64,000 nt of DNA from Haliscomenobacter hydrossis DSM 1100 (GCF_000212735.1 NC_015510.1:5643001-5707000), one strand, 5' to 3'; positions 35,118 to 43,964 are shown, counted from the first letter of the stretch. The notes: generated by a model not told the origin, from the sequence alone. Translations and numbers: made by a program.

Positions 35118-36023
35118 ATGCAAAAGTACATGCTTTCTTCCATTGGAGCTTTCTCCTTATGCTTGCTCTTTTCATTTTTTACTACGACTAATGTCTCGGC
35201 ACAAATCGCCGAACTGTTTGCGCCTGGCGTCATTTCTGATGGGGGTGTTTTTGGGCTGACGCTTTCCCCTGATGGTAAAACGGCGGTTTTTGTGCGTGCT
35301 TATGGAGGGCGGGATAGTTTACACCTGTTTATTTCCAGGCTTGAAAATGGCAACTGGTCAACCCCGGTTCGGGCACCCTTTTCTACACTCGGAAAAAACT
35401 GGAATGACATCGATCCGGCTTTTTCACCCGATGGAAAATTCTTGCTTTTTAATTCTAACCGGCCTTTGGCGGGGCGACCTAAAGCAGACTTTGACATTTG
35501 GGGCGTGAAACGAACCCAAACGGGTTGGGGCGAAGCCTATCACCTCGGGGACGTAATCAATACCGATAGTTCGGACATTTACGCCACCGTGGCCAATTCG
35601 GGGAACATCTATTTTTCCTCCAACCGTGCCGGAGGTCTTGGAAAACTTGACCTTTACATGAGTGTGTACCGCAATGGCGCCTATCAAAGCCCCCAAAATC
35701 TGGGCGCAGAGATCAATACCCAAAACCACGACAGCAACCCGTTCATTTCCCCCAAAGAGGATTACCTGATTTTTTGGCGGCAAGACCCCGATGGATATGG
35801 AGCGTCCGACCTCTATATTAGTTTCAGAAAGAAAAACACCTGGACTAAAGCGCTCAATTTGGGCCCAGCGATCAACACGGAAATCGGAGAGTTTTGCCCC
35901 TTCATCCAACCCAAAGGCAAAAAATTGTTTTTCTCCAGAACCCGGGTGAATGGTGCCGTACGCGTAGAGAACATTTATTCCATCGATTTTTCGGCAAAGC
36001 AATTTAGAAGTGTACAGAAATAG
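35118..36023 (+). CDS. Secreted TolB/PD40-type beta-propeller protein
   Basis: 301 residues. A signal peptide (YMLSSIGAFSLCLLFSFF, ending near VSA) is followed by a run of PD40/WD40-like blades. Each has the S-P-D-G-K-x-x-x-F pattern (LTLSPDGKTAVFVRAYGG, DPAFSPDGKFLLFNSNRP, FISPKEDYLIFWRQ, IQPKGKKLFFSRTR). The protein is probably periplasmic or surface exposed and is a complete short propeller without other domains. It is divergent from the 7TM-AraC regulator, 77 bp apart, so co-regulation is plausible. Confidence 0.85.
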   Translation: MQKYMLSSIGAFSLCLLFSFFTTTNVSAQIAELFAPGVISDGGVFGLTLSPDGKTAVFVRAYGGRDSLHLFISRLENGNWSTPVRAPFSTLGKNWNDIDPAFSPDGKFLLFNSNRPLAGRPKADFDIWGVKRTQTGWGEAYHLGDVINTDSSDIYATVANSGNIYFSSNRAGGLGKLDLYMSVYRNGAYQSPQNLGAEINTQNHDSNPFISPKEDYLIFWRQDPDGYGASDLYISFRKKNTWTKALNLGPAINTEIGEFCPFIQPKGKKLFFSRTRVNGAVRVENIYSIDFSAKQFRSVQK

Positions 36024-36062
36024 ATGTAACCTTTATACCCCACGCAGGATGATCAGGTGATT

Positions 36063-36094
36063 TTTGTCGGATGAACTTTTTGGTCTTACTTTTG
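36063..36094 (+). promoter_or_regulatory. Bacteroidota-type promoter for the HupE/UreJ-like gene
   Basis: TTTG (36063-36066) and TACTTTTG (36087-36094) are 20 bp apart, a full consensus match. It overlaps an in-frame ATG at 36071, which argues that translation really starts at 36122. Confidence 0.65.
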
Positions 36095-36121
36095 CGTTTG
36101 ATCAACAAGTACAACATCCTT

Positions 36122-36739
36122 ATGCAATCAATTTTTCAAACCTACCTGGAGCTTGGATTTGCGCACATTGCCGACTTGGCGGGGTACGACCACATCCTGT
36201 TCATCGTCGTATTGTGTGCCATTTACCGGTTACAAGAGTGGCGAAAAGTCGCCATTTTGGTTACCGCCTTTACCATTGGGCATTCACTTACATTGGGTAT
36301 GGCGGCGATGAACATCATTCCCGTCAATACCAAAATGGTGGAGTTTTTGATCCCCTTGACCATCTTTTTGACCGCCATTTACAATGTAGTCTACCACCGA
36401 TTTGACCAGCGTGAAATCCAGTCCAGAACATTTAATCGTAATATCAATGTAAATTATGTGTTTGCCCTTGTATTTGGGTTGATCCATGGTTTGGGCTTTT
36501 CCAATTTTTTCCGATCTTTGACAATGCCAGGCAATGAAAGCGACTTAATTGTACAGCTATTGGCCTTCAATATCGGGGTTGAAATTGGTCAATTGACCAT
36601 TGTTGCGGTCATTCTGATTTTTTCCCTCTTGGCATTCAGCGTGTTACGAATCAAACAACGCGAGTACAATCTGTTTGTATCCGGCGCTGCTGCGGGTTTG
36701 TCCCTGGTGATGATGTTGGAAAGGAACCCGTTCACATAG
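36122..36739 (+). CDS. HupE/UreJ-like membrane protein
   Basis: 205 residues from ATG 36122. A longer start at 36071 is contradicted by the promoter overlap and by the usual family N-terminus (FQTYLELGFAHIADLAGYDH). GYDHILFIVVL and FTIGHSLTLGMA give the two His-containing helices conserved in HupE/UreJ proteins, and LVFGLIHGLGFSNFF is the third. The family is thought to import nickel or another metal in some species. No hydrogenase or urease genes are present here, so the substrate is unknown. Confidence 0.85.
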   Translation: MQSIFQTYLELGFAHIADLAGYDHILFIVVLCAIYRLQEWRKVAILVTAFTIGHSLTLGMAAMNIIPVNTKMVEFLIPLTIFLTAIYNVVYHRFDQREIQSRTFNRNINVNYVFALVFGLIHGLGFSNFFRSLTMPGNESDLIVQLLAFNIGVEIGQLTIVAVILIFSLLAFSVLRIKQREYNLFVSGAAAGLSLVMMLERNPFT

Positions 36740-36825
36740 TGAATTTGCTAAATTAAAGTCATTTTTCGATGAATGGTTTGATTTTATCGGAGTTTGGTAT
36801 TATATTGCATTTAATTGGTAAAAAC

Positions 36826-37086
36826 ATGAGTTTAAGCCAAAGTTGGAAACGCGCAATCAAGTACATTCTTATTCTTCCTATTCGATTCTACAAGGTAGCA
36901 ATCTGGCCTGTGTTAAAACCGCATTGTGCTTACAATCCAAGTTGTTCCGCTTATATGGTAGACGCCATTGAGCAATGGGGCATTCGGGGCGTATGGATGG
37001 GGTTGAAACGCATTGGCCGCTGTCATCCTTGGGGAGGCTTCGGACCAGATCCGGTGCCAAAAGGACGTAGTTCCCAAAACCATTAG
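36826..37086 (+). CDS. yidD: Membrane protein insertion efficiency factor YidD
   Basis: 86 residues from ATG 36826; an upstream in-frame ATG at 36769 would add 19 uncharacteristic residues. The family core is complete: IRFYKVAIWPVLKPHCAYNP, CSAYMVDAIEQWG, and RIGRCHPWGGFGPDPVP with three Cys. YidD helps YidC insert inner-membrane proteins. It is 24 bp upstream of hemB and likely shares its transcript. Confidence 0.93.
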   Translation: MSLSQSWKRAIKYILILPIRFYKVAIWPVLKPHCAYNPSCSAYMVDAIEQWGIRGVWMGLKRIGRCHPWGGFGPDPVPKGRSSQNH

Positions 37087-37109
37087 TTGTTTTTTTTAAT
37101 AGGACACTT

Positions 37110-38171
37110 ATGCTTAAAAGACCTAGACGTAATCGAAAAACTGCTGCAATTAGAGGCATGGTACGTGAAACACAGCTTTCCGTAGAAAACCTCGTGCAGC
37201 CCCTCTTCCTGGTTAGCAAAGAGACCTCACGTGAACCGGTCAAATCTTTGCCTAACACCTACCGCCTTGGCATTCGTGAAACCTTGAAAGAAGTGGAAGA
37301 TTCCCTGAACCTGGGCATCACCAATTTCATTCTGTTTCCCGTCGTGCCAGACCAGTACAAAGACAAGTTTGCTACTTACGGTCATCATGAGGACAATTTT
37401 TACCTCAAGATTACTGCGGAGATCAAACGCCGTTTTCCCGAAACCTGTTTGATCAGCGATGTTGCCATGGATCCTTACAGCACGGACGGCCACGACGGCC
37501 TGGTGCGCGATGGCAAAATCATCAATGATGAAACGCTCCCAATCCTGGCCAAAATGGCGGTAGCCCAGGCTGCTGCCGGATTCGATTTGCTGGGCCCATC
37601 CGACATGATGGACGGCAGAGTAGGGTACATGCGCCAAGCCTTGGATGCCGCAGGCTATACCGACACGGGGATTATGGCCTACACGGCCAAGTACGCCAGT
37701 GCGTTTTATGGCCCCTTCCGCCAGGCGCTGGATTCAGCCCCCAAGGCAGGAGACAAGAAGACTTACCAAATGGATCCGGCCAACCAAAGAGAAGCCCTGA
37801 TTGAGGCGGCTTTGGACATCGAAGAAGGAGCGGACTTCATTATGGTAAAACCGGCCTTGAACTACCTGGATGTCATCAGTTTGTTGAAAAACAATACCGA
37901 AACTCCCGTATCAGCGTACCACGTGAGTGGGGAATGCGCGATGCTCATTGCCGCTGCCGAGAAAGGTTGGATTGATCTGGATCAAGCTGTACAAGAAACG
38001 CTGATGTGTTTGCGTCGTGCGGGTTCAGATGTAATCATTACTTACTTCACCAAGCACTACGCGCGGATGATGAAGCAAGGTTACATGCCAGAAGAACGCA
38101 AAGAACCGAAAACTCATGCGCGCAAGCATTCTACCAAAATGCCTGCGTTTATAACGAACTACAAGATTTGA
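37110..38171 (+). CDS. hemB: Porphobilinogen synthase (delta-aminolevulinic acid dehydratase)
   Basis: 353 residues, slightly long because of a 23-residue C-terminal tail. It joins two 5-aminolevulinate molecules into porphobilinogen for heme. The Schiff-base lysines are in YTAKYASAFYGPFR and IMVKPALNYLD. The metal site reads DVAMDPYSTDGHDG, with Asp in place of the Cys triad of zinc enzymes, so this is the Mg/alkali-activated form. MDGRVGYMRQALD is a further family mark. A terminator-like stem follows at 38203-38242. Confidence 0.96.
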   Translation: MLKRPRRNRKTAAIRGMVRETQLSVENLVQPLFLVSKETSREPVKSLPNTYRLGIRETLKEVEDSLNLGITNFILFPVVPDQYKDKFATYGHHEDNFYLKITAEIKRRFPETCLISDVAMDPYSTDGHDGLVRDGKIINDETLPILAKMAVAQAAAGFDLLGPSDMMDGRVGYMRQALDAAGYTDTGIMAYTAKYASAFYGPFRQALDSAPKAGDKKTYQMDPANQREALIEAALDIEEGADFIMVKPALNYLDVISLLKNNTETPVSAYHVSGECAMLIAAAEKGWIDLDQAVQETLMCLRRAGSDVIITYFTKHYARMMKQGYMPEERKEPKTHARKHSTKMPAFITNYKI

Positions 38172-38202
38172 GTTGAAGTGTTTGTAGTTTATGGTTGAAA
38201 AG

Positions 38203-38242
38203 AAAAGGGGGCAGTTATCAGAAATGATGATTGCCCCTTTTT
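38203..38242 (+). terminator. Intrinsic terminator after hemB
   Basis: AAAAGGGGGCA and TGATTGCCCCTTTTT form an 11-bp stem with a T tail, 32 bp after the hemB stop. Flanking GTTGAAAAG words (38170-38202 and 38245-38275) belong to the same family as 5631-5790. Confidence 0.7.
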
Positions 38243-38290
38243 AAGTTGAAAATTTTAGGGTTTAAAAGTTGAAAATGCACCTTAAACGCA

Positions 38291-39052
38291 ATGAGTAAAA
38301 AAATCTATTACAAGGGATTCGAGGCTTATATCTGGAACTTTAAGCAAAAGTTTGGAGATGACTCTATTTCACATTCATTTACAGAAGCGATGATTGGTCA
38401 ACTTTGCAAATACTTTTTAGAAAAAACAGGAATAGATATGGGTAAAAGCAAAGGAAAAATTGGTTTCGCCCCTGGTACTATTTCAAGTTTAGGGTATAGT
38501 ATCGACGGGAATATTGGTAAGTTAGAAGGTCATCTTATATGCTTTTATATGGAAGTAGGGGGAGCGATAAATTGGAAGACTTACGATGGCTCAATAATTC
38601 ATCCTAAAGATCAAGTTGATGAAAAAAATATTGAATTTTGGTTTGAGGATTTAAATGTTGAATGGGCTAAACGAGAATGGAAGCTTTATTCTGCTCTACC
38701 TAAACTTGGCTTTACCTTACCGTCACTCCATTACAAAGTGCTTGTTGACCACTTCAACGAGCATTTCTATGTCCTCGTTGCTTTCAAAAGTAAAGATCAA
38801 AGCATAGTAGAATCTGTAGCTAACCTTCTCTATCACACTTGCAATACCTGGAATGATCATAGCTTGACTAAAAGTCGTAAACTGGGAATTGTGCACAATT
38901 GTAGTACACAAATTTTAGAAGATAATTATCTACGATTCTATATTGACTTTGGCAGCGCCCACGAAAAGCTCCTCAAACAAATACTGGAGGCACTAAACGA
39001 TATCCCACAAATAGAAAAAGTAACCATCACTTCGTACCCCGATGAAGAATAA
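38291..39052 (+). CDS. Unrecognised protein, AT-rich accessory gene
   Basis: 253 residues with no signal peptide or membrane segment; the protein reads as soluble and mixed alpha/beta. It is visibly richer in A and T than its neighbours, with rare-for-the-region codons (ATA, TTA, AGT), suggesting acquisition by transfer. Two related halves seem possible: the C-terminal LRFYIDFGSAHEKLLKQILE and LHYKVLVDHFNEHFYVLVAF both have strand-then-helix order. I do not recognise a family; immunity proteins of polymorphic toxins often look like this, but no toxin gene is next to it. Confidence 0.65.
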   Translation: MSKKIYYKGFEAYIWNFKQKFGDDSISHSFTEAMIGQLCKYFLEKTGIDMGKSKGKIGFAPGTISSLGYSIDGNIGKLEGHLICFYMEVGGAINWKTYDGSIIHPKDQVDEKNIEFWFEDLNVEWAKREWKLYSALPKLGFTLPSLHYKVLVDHFNEHFYVLVAFKSKDQSIVESVANLLYHTCNTWNDHSLTKSRKLGIVHNCSTQILEDNYLRFYIDFGSAHEKLLKQILEALNDIPQIEKVTITSYPDEE

Positions 39053-39190
39053 TCAAAAGACAATGTTCAAATCTCCTAATGCGTACGCAGTAGCGGAGCC
39101 CAGATCATACCCTACCTTAGCTGCCTTAGCAGTTCGACCTTCCACAACTATAGTATTTCGCCGTATTTCGAAAATAGCATAAGCGAAAGC

Positions 39191-39649
39191 CTATTTTTTA
39201 TCTTTTAACTTGGAAAGTTGAGCGGCATCTGCCAAATCTTGTGGACGACCAGCACTAATTTTAACCTTGATTAAATCCTCAATACCCATAAAATTGATGG
39301 TGGTATCTTCTACTTGTATTTGATTTTTCCTTGTGAAACAGTCTTCAAATCTTGCACCCTCTACTTCTGAAAGGATATCAATGCGAAAAGGTTCCTGACC
39401 CAGTTGTACCACATTAGTCGGATTTAAAAAATCTTTTGCGGACAAGCCCAATGATCCGAAACCAAAAGCCTCAAGCGAATGGAGCAAATTTTTAATATTG
39501 GCAGCATCGAGCCAAATCCAAAAGTCTATATCTTTGGTATATCGTGGATAGCCGTGGAAATTGACGGCATACCCTCCAATAACCAGGTATTTAACACTGT
39601 TCGCGTTTAACAACTCGATAAACTCTTTGAAATCCTTGTTGATTACCAT
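39191..39649 (-). CDS. MNT-like nucleotidyltransferase (DUF6036-type)
   Basis: 152 residues. YLVIGGYAVNFHGYPRYTKD followed by IDFWIW gives the G-G/x-A and D-I-D motifs of minimal nucleotidyltransferases, with the two Asp (TKDID) the likely catalytic metal ligands. FRIDILSEVEGARFEDCF supplies the third acidic residue. Its ATG lies inside the 3' end of the 62-residue gene upstream (59 bp overlap, different frame). Pairs of this kind occur widely in accessory DNA and may be toxin/antitoxin-like, but the direction of that role is unproven. The stop TAG is followed in frame by about 45 more sense codons (see findings). Confidence 0.8.
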   Translation of the reverse strand: MVINKDFKEFIELLNANSVKYLVIGGYAVNFHGYPRYTKDIDFWIWLDAANIKNLLHSLEAFGFGSLGLSAKDFLNPTNVVQLGQEPFRIDILSEVEGARFEDCFTRKNQIQVEDTTINFMGIEDLIKVKISAGRPQDLADAAQLSKLKDKK

Positions 39650-39779
39650 ACATGCGTTGGTTTACTTCATTACGAAGTTTTTCAAGTTCTTCCAGGCGTT
39701 GTATAAAGGAGCGGCTAAGCCAATAGATCAGGTTGCTGTCGTCGTGACCGAGTTTGACTATTTTGACTATTTTTTCCAT
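39591..39779 (-). CDS. Small partner protein of the nucleotidyltransferase
   Basis: 62 residues: MEKIVKIVKLGHDDSNLIYW, then LSRSFIQRLEELEKLRNEVN and the ending QGFQRVYRVVKRE. The order 'I-x-Y-W-L-S ... R-L-x-x-L-E-x-L-R ... L/F-Q-R-V-Y-R-V-V-K-R' is one I recall for short proteins encoded immediately upstream of this nucleotidyltransferase type. The last 59 bases are shared in another frame with the downstream gene, so both reading frames are probably genuine. Cytoplasmic, helical, basic. Confidence 0.7.
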   Translation of the reverse strand: MEKIVKIVKLGHDDSNLIYWLSRSFIQRLEELEKLRNEVNQRMYGNQQGFQRVYRVVKREQC

Positions 39780-39929
39780 GGCTTACCCCTTGTGGGTTTA
39801 ACAATTTTATAAACTTTTCTTTTGCAAAGATACAGCATGTTTTACTTCCAAACAAATCCAAATCAGCAACCAAACCTTGATCTTCAAGCGAGAGATAAAA
39901 AGCTTAACCATCATTCCATTCCACTGCAC

Positions 39930-42641
39930 CTATTCCAACTTTGAGGTAATCCATTTTTCAATCCCAACAATAACCAGAATAGAAGCCGCAACCGCTGCCG
40001 AAAATGACCAGGCTTCCAGATTTAAAGGCAAAGAAGAAAACCAACGATTCATGATGGGTGCATAAACAAAGAAAAGTTGGGCAAGTAACACGACAAAGAT
40101 TCCCAAATAGATAAATGGATTGGAAAAGTAGCCTATTGCACCTACATTGTACTTGAGCGATCGACAATTGAGTAGATAAAAAATCTGGAAAAAGACCATG
40201 GCAGTCACGGCCATCGTTTGAGCCTCCGCCAAAGCTTTTGTCGCGTCGATGCCTTTTTCCAACTCAATATTGTACTCCCAGAGAAACAGCCCAACGGTAC
40301 CTCCCGCCATCACCAGTGCGACAATAATCATCCGTAAGGCAAGGACTGCACTGAGAAATGGCTTCTGCTGATCGCGGGGAGGTCGATTCATCACATCGGG
40401 TTCCATTGCTTCCAGTGCCAGCGGCAAGGTGAGGGCCACTGCGGTGATCAAGTTGACCCACAATACTTGTACCGGGAGCATCGGGCGAATCAGTACCCCC
40501 TCAACGGTTGGAAAAAACGATACCGCAAAAAGAGTAACCAATCCCAAACCGATACTCGTTGGCAAAATGAACACAATACCCTTTAGCAAATTGTCAAATA
40601 CATGCCGGCCTTCTTCTACTGCGGCTTCAATACTTTCAAAATTGTCATTAACGAGGATCATATCGGAAGCTTCCCGCGCCACTGCCGTTCCGCTCACACC
40701 CATTGATATTCCGATATCCGCGCGCTTTAGTGCTGGAGCATCATTTACCCCGTCACCGGTCATGGCCACTATTTCGCCGTTTGCTTGTAACGCTTTAACC
40801 AACCTCAGCTTGTCTTCGGGAGATACCCGTGCATAAATATCGGTGGTCTTGACGGTTTCTTGGAGCGCAGCATCGTCCATTTGTTGAAGTTCCTGACCGG
40901 TCACGACCAGTTCATTTTTACTCAATGCCAATTCTTTGGCAATTGCGAGTGCGGTAGCTGGATGGTCACCAGTAATCATTTTGACCACTATGCCTGCATC
41001 ATGGCATTTTTTGATCGCTGTCTTTACTTCTTCGCGAGGCGGGTCTTTCATGGCCATGAGACCTAGGAAGGTGAAATCCTCGAGCATTCGGCTTTCAAGG
41101 CTGTTGATTCGGTCATCGGGGGCCAGCCTTTTTACAGCAAAGGCCAGAATGCGCAAGCCACTGGCGGCAAGATCCAAAGCTTCTTTTTTGATCTTTTCAG
41201 GGTGAATTGCATCGGTTTTTTGCAAAAGCGGGATTACCGTTTCTGGTGCCCCCTTTAAATAAATGACTTTTTCATCGCCAGGTGATTGGTGCAGGGTAAT
41301 CATCCTTTTTGTGACCGAATCAAAGGGCTTTACATCCAGGCGGGGCCATTCCTCCCGAATGCTGCTTTCGTTGATACCAAATTTTCGGCTGGCGAAGATC
41401 AGGGCCAATTCGGTGGGGTCTCCTACCATTTTCCAGGTACCATCCTCAGCAACATGTAGGGTAGCATCATTGCACAAAGCCCCAGCTCGCATCAGTTCAC
41501 CAATATCTTCTTCTTTAGCTTCAGTTGCCGTAGACTCCAGGAGGGTTCTGCCTTGTACTTCGGTGCCTAATCCGGTTACAGTGTACCGATTTTCGCCATC
41601 CCAAATGATTTGGACGGTCATTTCATTCCGGGTAAGGGTGCCAGTTTTGTCAGAACAAATCACGGTAGTGCTACCCAGGGTTTCTACCGAAGATAAATGT
41701 CGCATGACTGCCTTGCGTTTGGCCAAACGAATAATGCCGATGGCTGCAGAGATGGTGATGACCGCAGGTAAGCCTTCGGGAATGGCGGCTACCGCAAGTG
41801 TAATGGCCGAAAGCATAGATTCGACCAAGGTGTAATGGCGAAACAACCCAATGATGAATACCAAAAGGCCAACAATCAGAATAGCCAAAGTGATTGTTTT
41901 TCCGATTTTTTCAATGGACTTTGTCAGCGGCGATTTGACTTCACCAGTGGATTGCATCAATTCAGAGATTTGGCCGATTTCGGTTTTCTTCCCAGTAGCT
42001 ACCACTACCCCTTCGGCTGTGCCCTCCGTAACAAAGGTTCCACTGAATACCATCGATTTCCGATCAGCGACTACCGCATTGACCTCTACTGCTGCTGTAC
42101 TTTTTTCGGAGGGTAAAGACTCTCCGGTTAAAATGGATTCATTGCAACTCAAGCTTTTGGCAAAGGTAAGTCGAATATCCGCCGAAATGCGATCACCAGC
42201 TTGCAGCAACACGTAATCGCCAGGAACCAGGTCTTCTGATTCAATATGCTTCTGCAAGCCTTCGCGTACTACTGTCGTATACTCAGGAACGAGTTGGAGC
42301 AAATTTCGAATGGCGTTGTTTGCCTGGAATTCCTGAACAAAACCAATGATTGCATTGATAAAGATAACTCCGAAAATAACCGCAGCATCAGTGGTTTTTC
42401 CCATCAACACGGCAATAACGCTCGACGCCAACAGGATGTAAATCAAGGGATCCATGAACTGGCTAAAAAATAGCCCCAAGGCCCCAGGGCCTTTCCGCTG
42501 GGTTATTTTGTTTGGGCCATAATTTTTGATGCGTTGCGCCACCTCAGTGGAAGAAAGCCCTTTGGGTGATGTACGGAGTTGTTCAATCACGGCGTCAAAT
42601 GACATCGAATGCCATGTATTGGGATGAGGCGTAGGATTCAT
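39930..42641 (-). CDS. Cation-transporting P-type ATPase (P2, Ca2+/Mn2+-type)
   Basis: 903 residues. It has an N-terminal cation-ATPase domain (WHSMSFDAVIEQLRTSPKGL), TGES (actuator domain), phosphorylation site CSDKTGTLTRNEM, MITGDHPATALAIA and GDGVNDAPALKRADIGISMG (hinge). Ten membrane segments are expected. The VAAIPEGLPAVITI membrane motif (E-G-L-P) is that of P2A calcium pumps. Members export Ca2+ or Mn2+ or take part in Na/K transport. Its ATG overlaps the stop of the upstream outer-membrane-protein gene by 4 bp (ATGA), so translation is coupled. Confidence 0.95.
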   Translation of the reverse strand: MNPTPHPNTWHSMSFDAVIEQLRTSPKGLSSTEVAQRIKNYGPNKITQRKGPGALGLFFSQFMDPLIYILLASSVIAVLMGKTTDAAVIFGVIFINAIIGFVQEFQANNAIRNLLQLVPEYTTVVREGLQKHIESEDLVPGDYVLLQAGDRISADIRLTFAKSLSCNESILTGESLPSEKSTAAVEVNAVVADRKSMVFSGTFVTEGTAEGVVVATGKKTEIGQISELMQSTGEVKSPLTKSIEKIGKTITLAILIVGLLVFIIGLFRHYTLVESMLSAITLAVAAIPEGLPAVITISAAIGIIRLAKRKAVMRHLSSVETLGSTTVICSDKTGTLTRNEMTVQIIWDGENRYTVTGLGTEVQGRTLLESTATEAKEEDIGELMRAGALCNDATLHVAEDGTWKMVGDPTELALIFASRKFGINESSIREEWPRLDVKPFDSVTKRMITLHQSPGDEKVIYLKGAPETVIPLLQKTDAIHPEKIKKEALDLAASGLRILAFAVKRLAPDDRINSLESRMLEDFTFLGLMAMKDPPREEVKTAIKKCHDAGIVVKMITGDHPATALAIAKELALSKNELVVTGQELQQMDDAALQETVKTTDIYARVSPEDKLRLVKALQANGEIVAMTGDGVNDAPALKRADIGISMGVSGTAVAREASDMILVNDNFESIEAAVEEGRHVFDNLLKGIVFILPTSIGLGLVTLFAVSFFPTVEGVLIRPMLPVQVLWVNLITAVALTLPLALEAMEPDVMNRPPRDQQKPFLSAVLALRMIIVALVMAGGTVGLFLWEYNIELEKGIDATKALAEAQTMAVTAMVFFQIFYLLNCRSLKYNVGAIGYFSNPFIYLGIFVVLLAQLFFVYAPIMNRWFSSLPLNLEAWSFSAAVAASILVIVGIEKWITSKLE

Positions 42642-43696
42642 AATGACTTCGGATGTAAAAAAAACTGAACGCCTAAATCTATACCAATGCGGGTAGTATT
42701 GCGCTCAAAATTGTGGTTTAAATTTGGTGCCAATTCCAGGGCTAGATGAGGGGTCAAAAAACTGTTGAGCCCACCACCAAAGCTTAAACTTGTACTATTG
42801 ACTTCAAAGTCTTGCTCGGCTAGTTTCCCGGTGGATCGAGCAAATTCATAGGTGCTACCGATGAACCATAACCGATGTTGTGCCTTCGAAAAATAGTATC
42901 GTACTTGAGGTGCGAGGCCAAAAGTGGTAATGTTGAAGTTGTCATTTCCATTAATGGCCAGGTTCAAACGGGTTCCTACAGCCAGGTGATCGGTAAAAAA
43001 GTAGAGTAAATTAGGCGCAACATCAAAAATCGAGATATTTGAAGTCCCTTCTCGGGCAGATTGGATGCCGAATGAAAAGCCGCCATTGGTTCCACCAATC
43101 ATTACACTTCCACGTTGGATACCTGACAAGGCTTCGCGGCGATTGGTTCGTAGGTCTTTATTGAGGTAAATGTTTAGCCGGCTAGACAAACCCACACGTA
43201 GGTTTTTATTGATTTCAAAATCCGATTGCTGCAAGGCCAAATAAGTATCCCAACCCAGCCCTGGCGCTAGAAAGTGCGTCATACCCAAGCCCAAATTGGC
43301 CCCCACAGTACCAGGTGAGAGACTCAAATCGAACTGGGCATTGGCAAAAAAATGATTGTTGCTTGCCTGCGGATTGAAATAATACCGGGCAAAAGGTGAC
43401 AATGAAAAACCGCCGACACCTGTCACTCCGGCGAGTGCGAAAGAGCCTATCGTCAGTCTGCTCCCCAGCAACCATCGATCTGAAACAAAAAGGCCAAGTT
43501 CAGGCGCAATGGCTAGCCCCAATAAGTCATTGTCGTCACCGACTTCTATCGATAACTCGGCTAAGCCATTAGCAAAGCCTGGAATACTGTTGATGCCATA
43601 GCCACTGGAATAAAAAGTGCCACGCGTGAGTTGTGCCTGTACCAGCATTGGCCAAATCAACATGAACATGAAACAAAGGCGAGGAATTGTGTTCAT
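42638..43696 (-). CDS. Outer-membrane beta-barrel protein coupled to the P-type ATPase
   Basis: 352 residues. A signal peptide (LCFMFMLIWPMLVQA) is followed by a strand-rich sequence. It appears to be built from two related halves, each with a 'G-F-S/L-x-x-F-A-R-Y-Y-F' strand (SLSPFARYYFNPQ and GLAPQVRYYFSKA) and ending VQFFLHPKSL. The family is unassigned. The ATGA overlap with the ATPase start makes the pair translationally coupled, implying equal amounts of an inner-membrane pump and an outer-membrane barrel. Confidence 0.8.
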   Translation of the reverse strand: MNTIPRLCFMFMLIWPMLVQAQLTRGTFYSSGYGINSIPGFANGLAELSIEVGDDNDLLGLAIAPELGLFVSDRWLLGSRLTIGSFALAGVTGVGGFSLSPFARYYFNPQASNNHFFANAQFDLSLSPGTVGANLGLGMTHFLAPGLGWDTYLALQQSDFEINKNLRVGLSSRLNIYLNKDLRTNRREALSGIQRGSVMIGGTNGGFSFGIQSAREGTSNISIFDVAPNLLYFFTDHLAVGTRLNLAINGNDNFNITTFGLAPQVRYYFSKAQHRLWFIGSTYEFARSTGKLAEQDFEVNSTSLSFGGGLNSFLTPHLALELAPNLNHNFERNTTRIGIDLGVQFFLHPKSL

Positions 43697-43816
43697 AGCA
43701 GCATTTATTATTTAAAGCAGCTACGAGAAAAATTAGTTCGTTTCTTTGTTGGAAAAAAATTGTAATCAAAAATAAGCTATTGATGCAAATTGACTGCCTC
43801 GTTCCAGCAGACAATT

Positions 43817-43870
43817 AAAAACACAAAGGGTCGGCTACCACTAATTTCAATGGTAACCGACCCCTCTATT
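43817..43870 (-). terminator. Intrinsic terminator of the sigma-factor transcript
   Basis: On the minus strand GGGTCGGTTACCA and TGGTAGCCGACCC form a 13-bp stem with one mismatch, followed by TTTGTGTTTTTA. It lies after the GTTGAAAAG palindrome downstream of the sigma gene. Confidence 0.65.
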
Positions 43871-43872
43871 TT

Positions 43873-43963
43873 TAGTTGAAAAGTTTAGGGTTGAAGAGTT
43901 GAAAAGACCGCACTTCGCTCAGTGATCAGTCTTTTCAACTCTTCAACCCTAAACTTTTCAACT
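43873..43963. repeat. Intergenic palindrome, GTTGAAAAG-word family with shared loop
   Basis: Arms of about 35 bp are almost perfectly complementary (left starts AGTTGAAAAGTTTAGGGTTG, right ends AACCCTAAACTTTTCAACT). The loop CGCACTTCGCTCAGTGATCA contains part of the shared loop core. It ends two bases before the sigma-factor stop codon. Confidence 0.9.
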
Positions 43964-43964
43964 C

